Part shown: in pieces, positions 7,739 through 17,258 of the stretch
Layout of the letters: every line of letters begins with the position of its first letter
How positions within the stretch are numbered: the stretch's first letter is position 1
Translations under genes and position numbers: made by a program
The notes under the pieces: generated by a model
Seen by the model: only the letters and a program-made list of their open reading frames with translations
Told to the model about the DNA's origin: nothing
Database searches by the model: none
Assembly (NCBI GenBank): GCA_025716855.1
Contig: JAIXMQ010000156.1
Coordinates: 1 to 24,963, forward strand
DNA length: 24,963 bases
Reading direction: 5' to 3'
Origin: Pilaira anomala
Taxonomy: Eukaryota > Mucoromycota > Mucoromycetes > Mucorales > Mucoraceae

Positions 7739-9700
7739 CCTTACAGCTTCTTTAATCTTTTGTCACATTTGATATCATAGAAGATGTTTATAAATATGGT
7801 AAAGGTAGGTATGTTCATGATGATTATTGGTTATAAGTTATAATGATGATTAAAAGGATGTGATGTAATTTGCTATGAAATAATTTTGTTATGATAATAA
7901 TTTGATATGATATAATGTCTTCATCTTGTGTTAGATTCTAGATTCTTCTCAGTTATAATTACGCGTATCTATTGGCGAGTTACTTTGATCGGAAATACAT
8001 GCAAGGTTAAACAAACTCTTGTTACTGTCACTTTCCATATATGACAACCTGTTATGTAATTGACCAATGAGAAAATAATGTGGTTTGCCTATGCCAGCAT
8101 TAAACCATGATCTTGCTTTAATAAACACTTAATAAGTTTGGTGGGAGTTCAGGCTGTAGAAAATTATCATGTTTAGTAATCCTGTACCACGACGGGGTAA
8201 ATTCGACAAATATAAAAAGTGTTTACTCCCCAAACTAGGCGAGTAAATCATTTTTTTTTAATTATAAATATTTCTTCCTCAAATAAAATGAACATTATTT
8301 TAAACCGATGGATTAACTGATAAATCTATGAAAGCGCCTAATAAGTCAAAAACAAAAAGCATTTTTTATTTTTTTAATTTAATTTTGAAAACATATATTT
8401 ATCTTAACCTGTAGCTACTATGGATTTGTTGCTTTGTAATAATATTATACTTATTACAATCTAACGATTAAAATAAAATACTTTAAAACAAGAAACAGAA
8501 CTTTTTTTTTTGATTTTGCTTATTTAGTTTTGATAATTTGGTTTTGATTATTTGCATTCTATTTATTTCAGTTTTTAGGTTTATTTATATTCTACTGACA
8601 AGCCATATTTTACTCAGCCTCTATCAACTAGATTAAAAAAAAAATTCTTCCCTTTATCTTTTTTTCTCAAAAAATAAATCTATAAAATCAACGTTCTTTA
8701 AGCAACAAGCCACTTTAGGCTTCAACTTTAAGCTCGTCGAAGTATTTCGGTAACCTGTAACTAAAGAAGTGAGTGGCCCTTTCATGGAATTAGCTCATAT
8801 TTTTTTTAACATTAGATCTTGTTTGTAATTTTTTGCTAATGACTGAACTTTATAGTCATTTATTCATAGCCCAAGTAAAGAAAGTTCTCCAAGGGTATTT
8901 AAGTTTACAAGCTTATAACAGGATTTCTTTTATTTTTTTGCTATGAAAGTTTTTTTTTTTCTTTTGCTAAAAATCGACGTTTATGGTAATTGATAATTTT
9001 TTATAAATTCTACAAATAAGGTAATCAGAAACGGAGATTTCTTTCATCAGTCTGGAATATATAGAATAAATCATTAAGTGTCCTGCCAACTATATTTGTT
9101 ATAATAGGCAAGAAGAGATATGTAAGAGAGGAGGTAAAATGGATCTGTGTATTGATGATTACCAGGTATAGTTTATTTACATTGATTTGAATATTGATTT
9201 GTGGGGTGCTTGTTTTTTCAATTTCGAAAAAATTATATGTATGAAACACTTTATGATGGACTTGGATTGTATTATATGGACTGAAGGAGATATTATTGCA
9301 TCGGTCTTTAAATAACAGAAGTTAAACAAAAGGGTTTGATATGGTTGAAAAAAGTTGGTTATTTTAAATCTTTTTTTTTTATGCATTAGTGATATTAAGG
9401 TGATAGTTTTTTTTTCATAGAATAAATATAGCAGTTAATATATTATATTGTAGTTTGTAATATACCATACTTTGATATCAATTTGATCTTTTTTATTCTA
9501 AAAGTTTATAGATATTGTCAGCTTTACAATACATGCCAACTGTCATGTACCCACTGTAAATATCATATACACGAAAGAACTTTATAAAGTTTCCATAGAT
9601 CAATTCTATTCAATTAACTTAGAAGTACAAAAAGTTTTGCTATTAGAATAAAAAGTAAAGATATCAAAGCTCTTATATTTAATGTTCTAAGTTAACTGTT
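7739..9700. other. About 2 kb of AT-rich DNA without a supported gene
   Basis: Both strands were read; only short stop-limited frames without protein-like character are present (for example on the minus strand at 9025-9386). A purine/TG-rich patch with repeated atgatga/ttgatatga words lies at 7805-7920. A small hairpin TTTACTC...GAGTAAA lies near 8223-8248. T-runs are frequent. No repeat boundary or RNA gene could be supported. Confidence 0.6.
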
Positions 9701-9705
9701 GTTAC
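9701..9705. repeat. Target-site duplication, left copy (GTTAC)
   Basis: The five bases immediately before the 5' LTR are repeated immediately after the 3' LTR (15311-15315), as produced by a Ty3/Gypsy integrase. Confidence 0.93.
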
Positions 9706-9832
9706 TGTAACGACCCAGTCCAGATCTTACTACTTATTAATAATCCTTAGGATATATTCAACTATTCCTTATTATTTTCCTTTACCAAATACTTTACTAA
9801 TTCTCGATTAATTATTATATTCTTCTAGCCAT

Positions 9833-9840
9833 TATAAATA
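9833..9840 (+). promoter_or_regulatory. TATA box of the chromovirus promoter
   Basis: TATAAATA lies 28-35 bases upstream of position 9868, where the self-primer analysis independently places the RNA 5' end. A second TATAAATA at 9853-9860 is too close to that start to serve it. The same arrangement is present in the 3' LTR. Confidence 0.6.
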
Positions 9841-9867
9841 CCAGCTCACGGATATAAATACAGCGTT

Positions 9868-9878
9868 AGCGTTTTTAT
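9868..9878 (+). promoter_or_regulatory. Predicted RNA 5' end / self-primer (11 nt)
   Basis: AGCGTTTTTAT is exactly complementary over 11 nt to ATAAAAACGCT at 10102-10112, two bases after the LTR. In Tf1-type elements the first 11 nt of the transcript fold back on the primer-binding site and are cleaved to prime minus-strand synthesis. The length, the position after a TATA box and the location of the partner all fit. The assignment of 9868 as the RNA start is inferred from this match. Confidence 0.7.
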
Positions 9879-10101
9879 CTGTTTAATATTCATATTATTC
9901 TTTTATACTTTTATTATTCTCTTTTAATAAACTTATATTCTATCTCTCTTCTGTTGTTGTTCTATCTGTAATTACCTTAACATTCTCTTTTGTTATTCAA
10001 AGGTATTTGTTATTGTTTAACTCGGATAAAGATATACCACCTTTAATTTCTCAATGCTAATTTAACTTTATTTTCTTTTAAAGTTATCTTACCATTACAG
10101 T

Positions 10102-10112
10102 ATAAAAACGCT
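10102..10112 (+). promoter_or_regulatory. Primer-binding site, self-priming type
   Basis: ATAAAAACGCT follows the 5' LTR after a GT dinucleotide. It has no TGG start as expected for a tRNA 3' end, but is the exact complement of 9868-9878 within the LTR. This supports self-primed reverse transcription. Confidence 0.7.
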
Positions 10113-10252
10113 CCAGTATCTCTTGTCCGTTCTTTGGGTAGTCTAGTCCAGTCTACTCATTCTTCCTGTTTTTTTGGTCCTGTCAAGATCAGATTCTGTT
10201 TCAAATCAATTATTTAATTTTCCTTTTCTTACTGTCAAATTAATTTCCGAAT

Positions 10253-11305
10253 ATGGCAGAAAGAATCGCTTCCCTAATTTTCAAGTTACAATCCCATGCT
10301 GAACTTACAAATGCAGAAATTGAAGAAATTGGTACCTTACTAACTAATCCTCCCGTTACCACGATACCGGTACAACATGTGGTAATGCCCGTCAAACTCA
10401 ATGACCCACAAGTATTCTCCGGTACCACCAGAGGAAAAGGAAAAACCAACAATTTAGAAAACTTCATTACCCAAGTCAACATGGCAATTGCTTATCAGCC
10501 TGAAAGATTCCCGAATGAGAAAACCAAAGTGTTCTATGCTTGTTCATTCATGACGGATCTTGCTTTTGAATGGGCTCAACCCTTTTTGGCTACGAATAAC
10601 ACACCAAATGAAGAACCTTGTCTGAATAATTATGAATTGTTCTTACAAGCTTTAAGGGTGATGTTTGCAGATGTCAATGCGGTGGCAGACGCTCAACAAC
10701 AATTGTTAGTTATTAAACAGGGTGATCGAACTGCAAGTGAATATGTCGCCGAATTCAAAAGACTAGCAATTATTTCCAAGTTTAATCATGCCGCGTTAGC
10801 TACCATATTTATGAATGGGTTGAATTATCGTGTGTCAAATGAATTGATATTAAAGGATTTACCTGCATACGGACCGTCTCTATATGCTGCCGCTATTCAA
10901 TTAGATGCAAAATTCAATTTCCAACGTCATAATTCTAACTACCGGTCTCAAAATAAACACAACCAACATAGTCACCATCACGACTACCACCAAAAAGATA
11001 GTTACCATCACAATTATCATCACCATAATAATTACGACAATCATAATTCAAAAGTAGCAAATAACGGTCCTGGTCCTATGGAAGTTGATGCTACCACCTC
11101 TGATAAGAAGTTTAAACCATTGTCAAATAAGGAAAAACAGAAGAGAAGGGATGAAGGCTTATGCCTTTACTGTGGCTCGTCTGGTCACCTACTTGACTCT
11201 TGTCCCAAAAAGTCTACGAAGAAAGTTCTTGGTGCTGTTCTTTCCCCTACTTTCACCGTAACTACTGAAGGAAATACCAATATTCTTACGTATAGTGAAT
11301 TTTAA
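10253..11305 (+). CDS. gag: Gag (capsid/nucleocapsid) of the chromovirus
   Basis: A 350-residue product from the ATG at 10253, 153 bases after the 5' LTR. Residues about 45-230 form a retrotransposon capsid domain (for example ENFITQVNMAI, YACSFMTDLAFEWAQPFL, LQALRVMFADVNAV, EYVAEFKRLAIIS). Residues about 236-268 are a striking His/Asn/Tyr-rich linker. A single zinc knuckle of the form CX2CX4HX4C has Cys304, Cys307, His312 and Cys317. Gag packages element RNA in virus-like particles in the cytoplasm. The frame closes with TAA at 11303-11305, yet the same frame is open on the other side into protease, so gag and pol were probably one frame or are linked by readthrough. The gene itself is intact. 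Confidence 0.9.
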   Translation: MAERIASLIFKLQSHAELTNAEIEEIGTLLTNPPVTTIPVQHVVMPVKLNDPQVFSGTTRGKGKTNNLENFITQVNMAIAYQPERFPNEKTKVFYACSFMTDLAFEWAQPFLATNNTPNEEPCLNNYELFLQALRVMFADVNAVADAQQQLLVIKQGDRTASEYVAEFKRLAIISKFNHAALATIFMNGLNYRVSNELILKDLPAYGPSLYAAAIQLDAKFNFQRHNSNYRSQNKHNQHSHHHDYHQKDSYHHNYHHHNNYDNHNSKVANNGPGPMEVDATTSDKKFKPLSNKEKQKRRDEGLCLYCGSSGHLLDSCPKKSTKKVLGAVLSPTFTVTTEGNTNILTYSEF

Positions 11306-12904
11306 AATTTTATCCAAGCTCAAGGAAGTCAAACGCCTTCGAGTACTAAAGTTAATAAAAATTCTCAATTATCACTTTATGCTACCTTGACTACTGTACC
11401 TAATTTTATCGAAGATTCTGAACACATTGTTGTAGATGTGGATTTGTCAATTGGAGATAACGTCATTTCTACTTGTGCAATGATCGATTCAGGAGCTATG
11501 TCTAGTTTTATTGATAAAGGGTTTTGTCTAGATAACGGGATTCCATTGAGTAAGAACGTTAATCCCATTGATGTATTTACCGTTGATGGAACTCCTATCA
11601 GTTCTGGTCAAGTACAACACGACATCTCAGCGCAAATAACAATTGGACTACACGAAGAAAATATGACGTTTGATGTTACAAAATTGGGACAATATCCAAT
11701 CATACTTGGGATCCCCTGGCTTAAAAAACATGATCCTATGATTATTTGGTCCCAACACCAGATTGTCTTCAGCTCAAAACGATGTACAAGTTGTTTAAAG
11801 AGTTCAAATTATCTCTCGACTGAGTCTACAATGATCTGTTCATCAAATAATCAGGTCGACAGTAAACCTAAAGATGACAAAACAGTTGCCATTCCTGAGA
11901 AATATAACCACCTTATCGAAGTCTTCAGTAAGAAAAAGGCGGACACTCTTCCTCCTCGTCGACCCTGTGACCATAAAATTGTATTAGAAGAAGGAAAGTT
12001 GCCACCTTTTGGCCCAATATACCCACTTAATCAAGCAGAACTAAAAGAGTTATCTGAGTATCTTAAGGAAAATCTAGCTAAAGGGTTCATCAAAAAGTCA
12101 ACTAGTCCTTGTGGTGCACCGGTATTGTTCGCAAAAAAGAAAGATGGGAGCCTCAGATTGTGTATCGATAACCGTGGTCTAAACAAAATTACAGTCAAGG
12201 ATAGAACTGCACTACCATTAATAAAGGAAATGTTAGATAGGTTGTCATCTGCTAAATATTTTACAAAACTGGATATCCGTAACGCCTATTATCGTATTAG
12301 AATAGCCGAAGGTGATGAATGGAAAACAGCGTTCAGAACAAGATATGGTCATTTCGAATACAATGTACTTAGTTTCGGGTTAACAAACAGTCCCAGTACA
12401 TTTATGGCGTTTATCAATGAAGTATTGAGAGAATACCTAGATGTGTTTTGCATTTGCTACTTGGATGATATACTGATATACACGGATGGTGACCTTAATC
12501 TTCATACGTCTCAAGTAGAATTAGTACTACAGAAATTATTGGATGCTGAACTCTATGTAAAAGCAGACAAGTGTGAGTTCGACAAAGACGAAGTGGAGTT
12601 TTTAGGTTAAAGGATTGGTGTAAATGGTATTTCCATGTGTCAAGAAAAAGTAAAAGCAATTTTGGAATGGCCTACACCTTCTAATGTACACTATATTCAA
12701 GTATTCCTCGGGTTTGCAAACTTTTATAGGTCGTTTATTTTCAACTACTCGCTTTTGACATTACCGTTAACGAATCTATTAAGGAAAAACACGAAGGGGT
12801 TAAAGTGGGAAAAAGAAGAAAATGAGGCTTTTGAAAAGCTAAAAGTTATTTTTTCAACAAATCCAATTTTGAAGATTTTCTCACCCGAAAAAAATCAGTT
12901 TTAG
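11306..12904 (+). pseudogene. pol: Pol part 1: protease and reverse transcriptase, with one premature stop
   Basis: Continues in the same frame as gag with no ATG near its start. Protease active site: AMIDSGAMSSFID, the DSG codons at 11486-11494. Reverse transcriptase follows, with FAKKKDGSLRLCIDNRGLN, LDIRNAYYRIRI (first catalytic Asp), FGLTNSPSTFMAFIN, and the catalytic YLDD at 12458-12469. A TAA at 12608-12610 follows EFLG, where related proteins have an aromatic residue (a one-base change of Tyr would do it). The frame then continues through the thumb/connection (FLGFANFYRSFIFNYSLL, 12710-12765) to a stop at 12902-12904, where a one-base shift moves the reading on to RNase H. All catalytic residues are present; the lesions look recent. 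Confidence 0.85.
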
Positions 12905-14916
12905 AAACCGACGCTAGTGATTTCGCTATCGCAGGTGTTCTCAGTCAAGAAGGTGATGACGGAAAACTGTATCCAATCGCCTATTATTCGCGCAAACTTC
13001 TACCTGCTGAAGTTAATTATGAAATTTACGACAAGGAGATGCTCGGTATCGTGGATTGTTTCTTACATTGGCGTCAGTATCTAGAAGGGTGTAACGAAAA
13101 AACTTTAGTCTTGACTGATCACAAAAACCTAGAATATTTTTTGCATACTAAACAGCTAAATAGAAGACAAGCCCGATGGTCATTAAAGCTATCAGCATAT
13201 AATTTCGTGATACAATACCGTACTGCTAAACAAAATGGCAGAGCTGATGCGCTTAGTAGACGACCTGATTTCGATTTTAAGGAGGGGGAGAAGCAACCGG
13301 TGAATACACTACTGAAACCGGGTCAATTAATTTTATCAAGTACTACCGCTTCAAAGCTTAATTTGAATCAAACACTATCTAATGAAATTCTCGAAAAAAT
13401 CAAGTTAGATAAGGACTTGAATTATATTTACCAAATACTCCTGGATCCAAAAAATCATCCCAATCAAGTCGTCAAGAGTATCAATAATTACGGGATTGAC
13501 GAAAACTCTAAATTATTATTATTCAATTCAAGAGTATGTATCCCTGATGATAATGAATTGAAACTCAAGTTACTAGAACAGCATCATGATTCGTTACCTG
13601 CCGGTCATTTTGGAAGAGCCAAAACATACGAATTATTATCAAGGAGTTTTTGGTGGGCTGGCATAAAGAAATTCGTAAATAGATATGTGAATAACTGTCC
13701 TACCTGTATTCGGGGTAAAACCTCTCACAAGCTACCGTTAGGATTCTTAAAGCCATTACAAGTGCCAGAAATGCCTTGGTCGTCGATTAGCATGGATTTT
13801 ATTGTCTCGTTACCGGTTTCACAAGGTCATAATTGTATTTGGGTTGTGGTGGATAAACTAACCAAGATGGCTCATTTCGTGGCCTGTAACGATAAAATAA
13901 CAGCAAAAGAATTAGCAACCTTATTTATGGATACAATTTACAAACACCACGGGTTGCCTAACGAAATTATATCTGATCGAGGTGCTATTTTCAATTCGAA
14001 ATTCTGGAAACAAATGTTATCTATGTTGGATATTAAACCGAGCATATCTACAAGTTTCCATCCCCAAACTGATGGTCAGACCGAAAAGATTAACTCAACA
14101 CTGGAACAGTATCTGAGGATGTTCGTGAATTACCAACAGGATAATTGGGTATCTCTCCTGCCACATGCGGAATTCAGTTATAACAATCACTCGCAAAGTA
14201 GTACGAACTTGTCCCCTTTTTATGCAAACTATGGATTCCACCCGAAGTTCAAGGTTGATTTATTACAATGTCAAGATCAAGATGAAACAGTACCAGCATC
14301 AACCGAGTTTATTGAAAAAATGAAGAGTATACACGACGAGCTTAAAAGTGAAATAATCAATGCTCAACATAACCAAGAAAAGCATTACAACAATAAACGT
14401 AGACCAACAATAGATATGAAAGTTGGCGATAAGGTATATTTATCTACACGTAACATATCAACAGAAAGGCCAATGAAGAAACTAGATCATAAACGTATTG
14501 GTTCATTCAAGATCCAACAGCGTATTGGTTCACATGCTTATAAGTTACAACTACCTAGTTCTATGAAAATACACCCTGTGTTCCATGTATCATTACTTAC
14601 ACCTCAAAATAATGACGAATTACCTGATATCCAAGGTAGAGTCACTAGTCCACCGCCACCTATTGTTGTAGATGATCACGAAGAATTTGTAGTAAAAGAA
14701 GTTATTGATTCGAGAATCTATCGAAACCACCTTCAGTACAAAGTGAAATGGGAAGGCTATGATGATCCGTCTGAGGATACTTGGGAAGATGAAAAGAATT
14801 TGGCAAATGCTCCATTAGCTATCAAGGAATTCCATGATCATTATCCTGATAAGCCTAAATTGTCGAAGTCTCGCTTAACTCGTTCGAGTACTCGAGCCTC
14901 CCTAAGGAGGGGGTAA
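12902..14916 (+). pseudogene. pol: Pol part 2: RNase H, integrase, chromodomain (intact frame cut off by an upstream shift)
   Basis: This frame is open from about 12901 to the TAA at 14914. RNase H: ETDASDFAIAGVLSQ, YDKEML, LTDHKNLEYF and NGRADALSRRP. Integrase zinc domain (about 13579-13707): two His (HHDSLPAGHFGR) and CPTC. The catalytic core has Asp at 13795, Asp at 13975 and Glu at 14083, the last pair spaced 35 residues apart as in D,D35E. The C-terminal domain includes MKKLDHKRIGSFKI. A chromodomain (about 14680-14860) reads EEFVVKEVIDSR...YKVKWEGYDDPSEDTWE, expected to guide integration to histone-marked chromatin. The stop codon directly abuts the 3' LTR and overlaps the purine-tract region, so no spare bases follow the protein. 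One missing T in the run near 12898 separates it from part 1. Confidence 0.9.
14904..14913 (+). promoter_or_regulatory. Polypurine tract
   Basis: AAGGAGGGGG lies three bases before the 3' LTR; those three bases are the TAA stop of the chromodomain frame. It would prime plus-strand synthesis. The tract is part of the last codons of Pol. Confidence 0.8.
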
Positions 14917-15310
14917 TGTAACGACCCAGTCCAGATCTTACTACTTATTAATAATCCTTAGGATATATTCAACTATTCCTTATTATTTTCCTTTACCAAA
15001 TACTTCACTAATTCCCGATTAATTATTATATTCTTCTAGCCATTATAAATACCAGCTCACGGATATAAATACAGCGTTAGCGTTTTTATCTGTTTAATAT
15101 TCATATTATTCTTTTATACTTTTATTATTCTCTTTTAATAAACTTATATTCTATCTCTCTTCTGTTATTGTTCTATCTGTAATTACCTTGACATTCTCTT
15201 TTGTTATTCAAAGGTATTTATTATTGTTTAACTCGGATAAAGATATACCACCTTTAATTTCTCAATGCTAATTTAACTTTATTTTCTTTTAAAGTTATCT
15301 TACCATTACA
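14917..15310 (+). repeat. 3' LTR (394 bp)
   Basis: Same length as the 5' LTR. The five differences are two T/C changes near 15006-15015 and three A/G changes near 15167, 15190 and 15220; all are transitions. It ends TTACCATTACA and is followed by GTTAC. Confidence 0.95.
15137..15142 (+). terminator. Possible polyadenylation signal in the 3' LTR
   Basis: AATAAA downstream of the R start in the 3' LTR and preceded by T-rich sequence. A plausible signal for 3'-end formation of the element RNA, but fungal signals are loose and the cleavage site cannot be seen. Confidence 0.35.
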
Positions 15311-15315
15311 GTTAC
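15311..15315. repeat. Target-site duplication, right copy (GTTAC)
   Basis: Identical to 9701-9705. The pre-insertion site would have read ...aactgttGTTACtttcaaata... Confidence 0.93.
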
Positions 15316-16599
15316 TTTCAAATATTTGTATTTTGATTAATGTATCTTTATCTATATAACTTATATATATATATATCTTTCAATACGATGGTATTAATGA
15401 AAGTAATTGTGATGGTCAGTTTTATTAATACTTTTATCAATTGATATCATTTGTTTTTTATTCTAGTTAAAAAGAGAAATAAATATCACATATCCAATTA
15501 TTTTAATTTGACTCAAATCAAAAGCAATTATATAATTACATAATTGGTATGATTTACAAAGTTTATTATAATCTACCTACTTCTAATTTTTAAACGATGT
15601 ATTGATATAATGATTTTTGAATAGCATTAACCAGTCTTTTTTCTACTTATTTGTTTTTTAGATCATAAGCATCACTCTTTTGTTTATGATGGCGTATGTT
15701 CTTCAACAAAAGACTGCTAATTTTTTTATTTTAATTTAAAATTTTTGAAAGCATTCCATCTTTTACGAATGATTGTATTTTTTTTTTTTTGTTATATTTA
15801 CTGTGTTTCCTTTGATTGCATCCATAATTTCTTATTTTTTAACACAGTTTGAATTTTGAGTATTTGCATCATTTTATATTACTATTAATCAGTATGGAAT
15901 TTGTTACAATTTGTATCCTCAAGCAAAGTTACGTCTATAAATTATATCTGCTATATGAAAGTATATTATATATAGCTTGAGCCAAGGAATTAATGAAAAT
16001 TGACTTACCATATATAATTTTTTAAATAAAACTTACTTTATGACTAATTGAAATTATAATTTTTCTTTCTTAAATACTTATGTAGCTATGTATAAATGGA
16101 TATATACACACATATGCATATACAGTTTCTCTTTTGAAAGCTTAGCTAGAGTATCATAATTAATCCTTACAAAAATCAATATATATTCGCTTTTTGTTTA
16201 TACTTTCTAGGTACTATACTCACCTATCATATATACTAGCAACGTGTAACATGTAAATATTAATACCTATACTATCTGACTTTTTTTTGTCATCATGTGT
16301 CCTGTAACACATTTTATTTTTCTTGCGTACATTCATGTTACATATTTTTGTGGAAGAAATTATTCCATAATAGTTTCACAAATTATCGATTTCCTCCTGC
16401 ATTAGCTCTTTTTTTTGTGATATCTAACACAGACAATATTTTCCGTTTAAGTCTCACTGTGATACAATCTGAATAAAGCTATAAGTTTAGATTTTATCTG
16501 TATTAACAATGTACACAGCAAATTTTGTTTAGATAATCAAGTAATATTAACTATGGAATCAATTATATCAGTTTTTTTTGGAGTATGCTTCCCCATGCT
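15316..16599. other. AT-rich DNA without a supported gene
   Basis: Contains a TA-dinucleotide stretch (15361-15376), several T-runs and TATATA-rich patches around 16080-16250. Only the foldback at 15632-15716 stands out. No protein-like frame on either strand was found. Confidence 0.6.
15632..15716. repeat. Nested 85-bp foldback with CAGTC ends (MITE-like)
   Basis: CAGTCTTTT (15632-15640) pairs with AAAAGACTG (15708-15716). Inside, ATCATAA (15662-15668) pairs with TTATGAT (15684-15690). TA lies near both outer ends. CAGTC-type termini next to TA resemble Tc1/mariner ends, so this may be a minimal MITE; a structured RNA is the alternative. Confidence 0.35.
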
Positions 16600-16619
16600 A
16601 CTGAACAGTTACCAATTAT

Positions 16620-17161
16620 GAAGATGTTGAAGAGTTTTACTTAGCTGTGTATGAGCCTCTCAAAGCGTAAGTTTTTGTATCTAAATTATTAAAGCGCAAT
16701 CCTTATTTTTTAAAATATGCATTAACATGTATAAACATATTAATGATTAACAGCGATACTTTATCAAAGTTATTGGTGATATCGGTATCTTAGAAAAGGC
16801 AATTAAGAACTATGACTATAATTGGACTTTAAATACATTCATGGATTATAAGACACCATTGATGGCATCTGTAAGTGGATCAATGGTTCAACAAGAAGTT
16901 GGACATTCTTTTCTTGGTCCAACTTTGGAAGAAAAGTTCCATGTCAAGTGTAGTAGCTTGAGTATTCTTCCTTGTTTACCATTAGTACCTGAAGTATTGA
17001 AAAACAGAGTACATACTGATGTTTCTCCCAGTATGCTTAATGAGAGAATCAAAAGTGGGTACTATTTGGTAAATCTCTCATTGAATCAAGCATTTGGTGA
17101 GCCAGAATTTTCTGAAATTCACCCAGATGGTAAAAAAAAGATATACAGTCGGAGTGAATAA
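16620..17161 (+). pseudogene. Unrecognised protein fragment with a possible intron
   Basis: A frame open from about 16755 to the TAA at 17159-17161 reads RYFIKVIGDIGILEKAIK, TFMDYKTPLMASVSGSM, VGHSFLGPTLEEKF, LSILPCLPLVPEVL and NLSLNQAFGEPEFSEI. Upstream, about 16617-16666 reads NYEDVEEFYLAVYEPLK and is followed by GTAAGT (16667) and, 87 bp later, an AACAG acceptor (16753). However, joining these two sites puts the downstream exon out of frame by one base, so either an indel has broken the gene or the true junction differs. The protein-like composition and splice signals suggest a real, probably recently decayed gene. I do not recognise the family; a host gene or a transposon gene are both possible. 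Confidence 0.4.
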
Positions 17162-17258
17162 AGATATGGATTTTTTAAAATTTCAGTTTTTTTATTGTAA
17201 GGGTCTATTACTTTTATTTTAAGTTTGAACCACTTTTCCAAACACGATCGCTTCAATA

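Larger units (their letters stand above)
9706..10099 (+). repeat. 5' LTR (394 bp)
   Basis: Begins TGTAACGACC and ends TTACCATTACA; the terminal five bases are inverted copies (TGTAA/TTACA). It contains two TATAAATA boxes (9833, 9853) and the putative RNA start at 9868, so U3 is about 162 bp. It matches 14917-15310 except for five transitions. Confidence 0.95.
9706..15310 (+). mobile_element. Complete Ty3/Gypsy chromovirus (5605 bp), recently inserted
   Basis: Two 394-bp LTRs (TGTAA...TTACA) bracket a 4.8-kb interior with gag, protease, reverse transcriptase, RNase H, integrase and a C-terminal chromodomain, in the order typical of Ty3/Gypsy chromoviruses. The element is flanked by a GTTAC duplication. 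The LTRs differ at 5 of 394 positions, all transitions, which suggests a recent insertion. An 11-nt complement between the likely 5' end of the RNA and the site after the LTR replaces a tRNA primer site, as in the Tf1/sushi group. The coding region has two in-frame TAA codons (11303, 12608) and a one-base loss near 12900, so this copy cannot make a full Pol unless the first TAA is read through. Confidence 0.95.

Noticed and set aside
9025..9386. Two overlapping minus-strand open frames
   Set aside because: Low-complexity, Asn/Ile/Phe-rich translations with no motif or splice context.
10100..10120. tRNA-type primer-binding site after the 5' LTR
   Set aside because: No TGG start directly after the LTR; the exact self-complement to the LTR is a better explanation.
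10240..10482. Minus-strand open frame over gag, and similar ones over protease and the Tc1 gene (11377-11568, 17627-17881)
   Set aside because: Antisense shadows of well-supported plus-strand coding regions.
12890..12905. Programmed frameshift at the T-run before RNase H
   Set aside because: The position, between reverse transcriptase and RNase H, is not where Gypsy elements shift frame; a one-base loss in a homopolymer is simpler.
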